Shown one piece after another: positions 61,365 through 64,000 of a stretch of DNA of 64,000 bases (the stretch's first letter is position 1; the number at the start of each line of letters is the position of its first letter). Below the pieces are notes generated by a model. That model was given only the letters and a program-made list of their open reading frames with translations, was not told the origin of the DNA and searched no databases. The stretch is from the NCBI RefSeq assembly GCF_000196495.1, contig NC_011312.1:1674001-1738000 (forward strand), in the 5' to 3' direction. Position numbers and translations under genes: made by a program. This DNA comes from Aliivibrio salmonicida LFI1238 (GTDB lineage: Bacteria > Pseudomonadota > Gammaproteobacteria > Enterobacterales > Vibrionaceae).

Positions 61365-62681
61365 ATGTTTAATATCCATATCGGTTATTTAACCATTATC
61401 TTATCAATTATTGCACTCATTAGTTTATATATCTCATCAAGAGCTAAAACAGTAGAAGGATTTTTTTCAGGTATTAGTTCAAAAGGAAAAGAGCCTAATC
61501 TATTAACACTCACATTTTCACAAGTAACCACTTGGATATTTGCTCGTTCATTACTTAATGCAATTAGCTTGGGGTATTTATTTGGAATATCAGGAGTTAT
61601 TGCATATAGTACTTATTACGGTTCATTCATTACCGGATGGCTGATCATTAATAGCCTTAGAAAACATCATCATGTATCTAGTATTCAAAGCTTCTTACAT
61701 CAGCAATTTGGCCGATGGGGTGAGCATTGTTATAACGCATTAATATCAATGCGTCTACTGACAGAAGTTTTTGCTAATTTACTTGTTATCGGTATTGTTT
61801 TTGGCAGTATTGGATCTTCATCTTATACTTGGTCAATTATAATAGTATCAGCAATAACACTATTTTACTCTATGAATGGTGGTCTAAGAGCCTCCTTAAA
61901 AACTGATGTGTTTCAAACGGCTATATTAATAATTTCAATTATCACATTAACGGTAGCCCTTGCTTTCCATCCATTATTTGATGTTCATGCTATTTTAACT
62001 AGTAGTCCTAAAATTGATAATCCTGGGTGGATTTTATTTGTTATTGCTCTATTACAAGTACTTAGTTATCCGATGCATGATCCTGTAATGATGGACCGTG
62101 GGTTCATCGCTAATATAAAAACAACGAAAAAAAGTTTTATATATGCTTTTATTCTATCTACTATATTAATTTTCGCCTTTGGTTTACTTGGTGTATTTGC
62201 TAAAACAACATCAGGAATCACCGCCGGAGTATTACCTGCACTACAAGATTTATTTGGTACACCAATGATGTTTATCATTGCCATCGCACTTACCATTTCA
62301 GCCGCTTCAACTATGGATTCAACATTCTCTAGTGCAGCAAAACTTATTGTCGTCGATATAGGAAAAAATAATATTTCCATACTAAAAGGTCGATTAACCA
62401 TGATGCTTTTTGCTATAGGCGGATTAATATTAGTTTTTTTTGGTAATAATGATCTTTACGATGCTGTTGCTATTAGCGGAACAATTTCACTCACCTTAAC
62501 TCCTGTTATTATTTTTAATCTTTTTGGTAAAATACGTGTTGCAACTTGGTGTTTTATCACTAATTTTATAGTATCTATAATAGGTGCAGCGCTATATTAC
62601 TTTGAGAAAAATGGATATATAAATTTAATTGAATCAATCTTTGGTGTTACACATAGTTATAGCAAATTACTAATTAAGTAG
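61365..62681 (+). CDS. Sodium:solute symporter family protein, C-terminus cut by IS630 copy C
   Basis: From the ATG at 61365 (AAAGGGA upstream) the frame gives 438 residues of an SSS-family symporter with about 12 spans (LTFSQVTTWIFARSLLNAISLGY; HDPVMMDRGF; SAASTMDSTFSSAAKL). IS630 copy C begins at 62677, adding only a few foreign residues before its stop. Across the element the frame resumes at once: ITAFIILFGLIIFSLGIKNE to a stop at 63874-63876. The insertion thus removed the last helix and about 25 residues; function is probably lost. Confidence 0.85.
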   Translation: MFNIHIGYLTIILSIIALISLYISSRAKTVEGFFSGISSKGKEPNLLTLTFSQVTTWIFARSLLNAISLGYLFGISGVIAYSTYYGSFITGWLIINSLRKHHHVSSIQSFLHQQFGRWGEHCYNALISMRLLTEVFANLLVIGIVFGSIGSSSYTWSIIIVSAITLFYSMNGGLRASLKTDVFQTAILIISIITLTVALAFHPLFDVHAILTSSPKIDNPGWILFVIALLQVLSYPMHDPVMMDRGFIANIKTTKKSFIYAFILSTILIFAFGLLGVFAKTTSGITAGVLPALQDLFGTPMMFIIAIALTISAASTMDSTFSSAAKLIVVDIGKNNISILKGRLTMMLFAIGGLILVFFGNNDLYDAVAISGTISLTLTPVIIFNLFGKIRVATWCFITNFIVSIIGAALYYFEKNGYINLIESIFGVTHSYSKLLIK

Positions 62682-63796
62682 TTAATGATAAGTTTTCGAG
62701 AATGAAGATTTCGCCTTTACCATATATCCATATATCCATATGGTATTAAAATGAGTATTTTAACGTCAGTGTCTATATCATAATGAAAGCAGTTAATCCT
62801 TTAACAGACAATGAAAAAATAACCCTAAAAGAAGCGATCGCTAATCATCCAAAAAATAGAGTAAGAATACGAGCACATGCGATTATTCTCAGTGATAAAG
62901 GCTACTCTATTTTAGCGTTAACTGATATTTTAGACGCTAAATTTGAGACCATATCGTCATGGATAGACCATTGGGAAGCCTGTGGAATGCTCGGATTGTA
63001 TGACGCTGTTCGTATAGGTAGAAAACCTATTTACACAGAAGCAGAAGTATATCGTTTGAAGTCATTGGTTGATGAAGAGCCACATCAACTTAAACGAGCA
63101 CAAGCAATACTTGAAGAAGAAACAGGTAAAAAATCCAGCTTAGACACTATTAAACGAAATATAAAAAAAGTGATTACAGTTACAAAAGAGCCCGACACTC
63201 ATTAAAGTTAAAGCGTGACGATATGAAATTCAATAATTTCAGTAATATATTGAATTCATTGATTGAAATGGAACGTACGAATAAATGTGAACTCTTTTAT
63301 TTTGATGAGTCAGGCTTTAGTCAGAAATCTAATCTTCCTTATTGTTGGGGACCTATCGGTGTTCAATCGCTAAGGCCTGCTCATTCACACAGCAAACGGC
63401 TCAATGTTCTTGGCTTCTTAAGTAGACAAGGTAAATTGAGTTTTCAAACAACGGAAGGAAGAGTAACTACCGATACAGTAATTGATGCATTTGAGCACTT
63501 TATCAACGCACGAAAAAACGATAAGCCATGCTTTATTATCTTAGATAATGCCTCTTTTCATAGGTCAGCAAAATTTAAACAAAAATTGCATGAGTGGTTG
63601 ATGAATGATGTATTAGTTTGTTATCTACCACCGTACTCTCCAGAGCTCAATATCATTGAGATATTGTGGAAGAAAGTAAAATATGAATGGTTACCATGTG
63701 AAGCGTTCAAAACGTTTGAAGACCTCAGTATTAACATCAAAAACATATTAAATTATTACGGCGAAAAATTCACAATAACTTTTGCGTGACTACTTA
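62675..63796 (+). mobile_element. IS630-family insertion sequence, copy C
   Basis: The element spans 62677-63794 (1,118 bp) between TA dinucleotides at 62675-62676 and 63795-63796, the same as copies A and B. It lies within the symporter gene in the same orientation. Removing it with one TA restores the symporter frame. Confidence 0.95.
62783..63789 (+). CDS. IS630 transposase with programmed -1 frameshift, copy C
   Basis: The frames 62783-63205 and 63223-63789 join by a -1 slip at the A7 tract 63163-63169, giving the same product of about 335 residues as copies A and B. All DDE core motifs are intact. The gene reads in the same direction as the surrounding arsenosugar-like operon. Confidence 0.92.
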
Positions 63797-63876
63797 TAAC
63801 TGCATTTATTATATTATTTGGACTTATTATTTTTTCTCTAGGCATTAAAAATGAAAAATTAACGAGGGTCAATTGA
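63797..63876 (+). pseudogene. C-terminal end of the symporter gene, detached by IS630 copy C
   Basis: This stretch encodes TAFIILFGLIIFSLGIKNEK then LTRVN and a stop, the last helix and tail of the symporter at 61365-62681. The frame matches exactly once the IS and one TA are removed. Its stop overlaps the next ATG (TGATG). Confidence 0.8.
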
Positions 63877-64000
63877 TGGCAGCAGGTAGAATATGTCCTT
63901 TAAATTATCGAATTAATTTAAAGGACATAAAAGAATCAACATCAACTTCTTGTGAAACTATCTATATTATTGGTGGTTTATACGGAAACTGGGCAGCTCT
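63876..64000 (+). CDS. Start of a possible metallophosphoesterase-like gene (runs off the right edge)
   Basis: The visible 41 residues begin MAAGRICPLNYRINLKDIKE and reach IYIIGGLYGNWAA. The last part resembles the N-terminal strand and loop of calcineurin-like phosphoesterases (xxIGDxHGNxxAL), but the usual first metal-binding Asp and His are replaced here. Overlap with the symporter stop (TGATG) puts it in the same operon. The call is tentative because most of the gene is outside the window. Confidence 0.45.
   Translation, partial: MAAGRICPLNYRINLKDIKESTSTSCETIYIIGGLYGNWAA

Noticed and set aside
1..64000. CRISPR arrays, tRNA or rRNA genes, prophage or plasmid origin
   Set aside because: I saw no regularly spaced repeats, no cloverleaf-like tRNA or rRNA sequence, and no phage structural or replication genes by reading.

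Overview
The window reads as chromosomal DNA from an Aliivibrio species (Vibrionaceae). The DNA is AT-rich. The cbb3 oxidase / fnr / uspE / ttcA block, a PotABCD locus with two binding proteins, a chromosomal Qnr protein and a periplasmic cAMP phosphodiesterase closely resembling Vibrio fischeri CpdP all fit that group. The load of insertion sequences (one IS66, two identical IS982-type, three identical IS630-type copies) and several broken genes suggest an IS-expanded lineage such as A. salmonicida or A. wodanis. The species is an inference.

Layout. 1-1.0 kb: edge of a FIST-domain gene and a small membrane protein. 1.2-11.3 kb: respiratory block ccoNOQP, assembly genes ccoH, ccoI, ccoS and a TauE/SafE-like membrane protein, then fnr (with an FNR box at its own promoter), uspE and ttcA. 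11.3-13.6 kb: complete IS66 element with 8-bp target duplication. 13.6-15.9 kb: DUF2987 protein, Bax-like glucosaminidase, membrane protein. 16.2-21.3 kb: potABC with two potD paralogues. 21.4-24.7 kb: cobB, a LysR regulator and nupC. 24.7-32.5 kb: small accessory genes (ABM monooxygenase, cupin, qnr, HEPN-like protein, a frameshifted SnoaL-like gene, Nudix hydrolase, lipase-like lipoprotein, YgjV, slt). 32.7-34.5 kb: secreted chitin-oligosaccharide-deacetylase-like enzyme and a DUF3465 protein. 34.5-38.9 kb: region rearranged by two inverted IS982-type copies, with an arginase-family remnant, a 3'-truncated gene and a former three-gene operon carrying a DUF3316 gene. 39-44 kb: cpdP, then a LacI regulator, NhaC antiporter and MalY-type lyase. 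44.1-53.3 kb: AraC regulator with a divergent EamA exporter, manA-malY-malX, malI with its operators (cut off from malX by an IS630 copy), and a second EamA exporter also fronted by an IS630 copy. 54.5-57 kb: LysM lipoprotein, HAD phosphatase, elbB. 57.2-64 kb: a cluster resembling arsenosugar-type biosynthesis loci (VOC protein, MipA-like outer-membrane protein, DoxX-like protein, ArsS-type radical SAM enzyme, TIGR04283- and TIGR04282-type glycosyltransferases, Na+:solute symporter, start of a possible phosphoesterase).

The most interesting signal is one palindrome with core AACTAAAC-N-GTTTAGTT. It occurs upstream of both transcription units of the arsenosugar-like cluster and again, about 20 kb away, upstream of the DUF3316 operon. 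This predicts an unlinked repressor, perhaps TetR-like, governing a regulon that joins a sugar-natural-product pathway to small secreted Vibrio proteins. In this genome IS insertions and a homopolymer frameshift are eroding the regulon.
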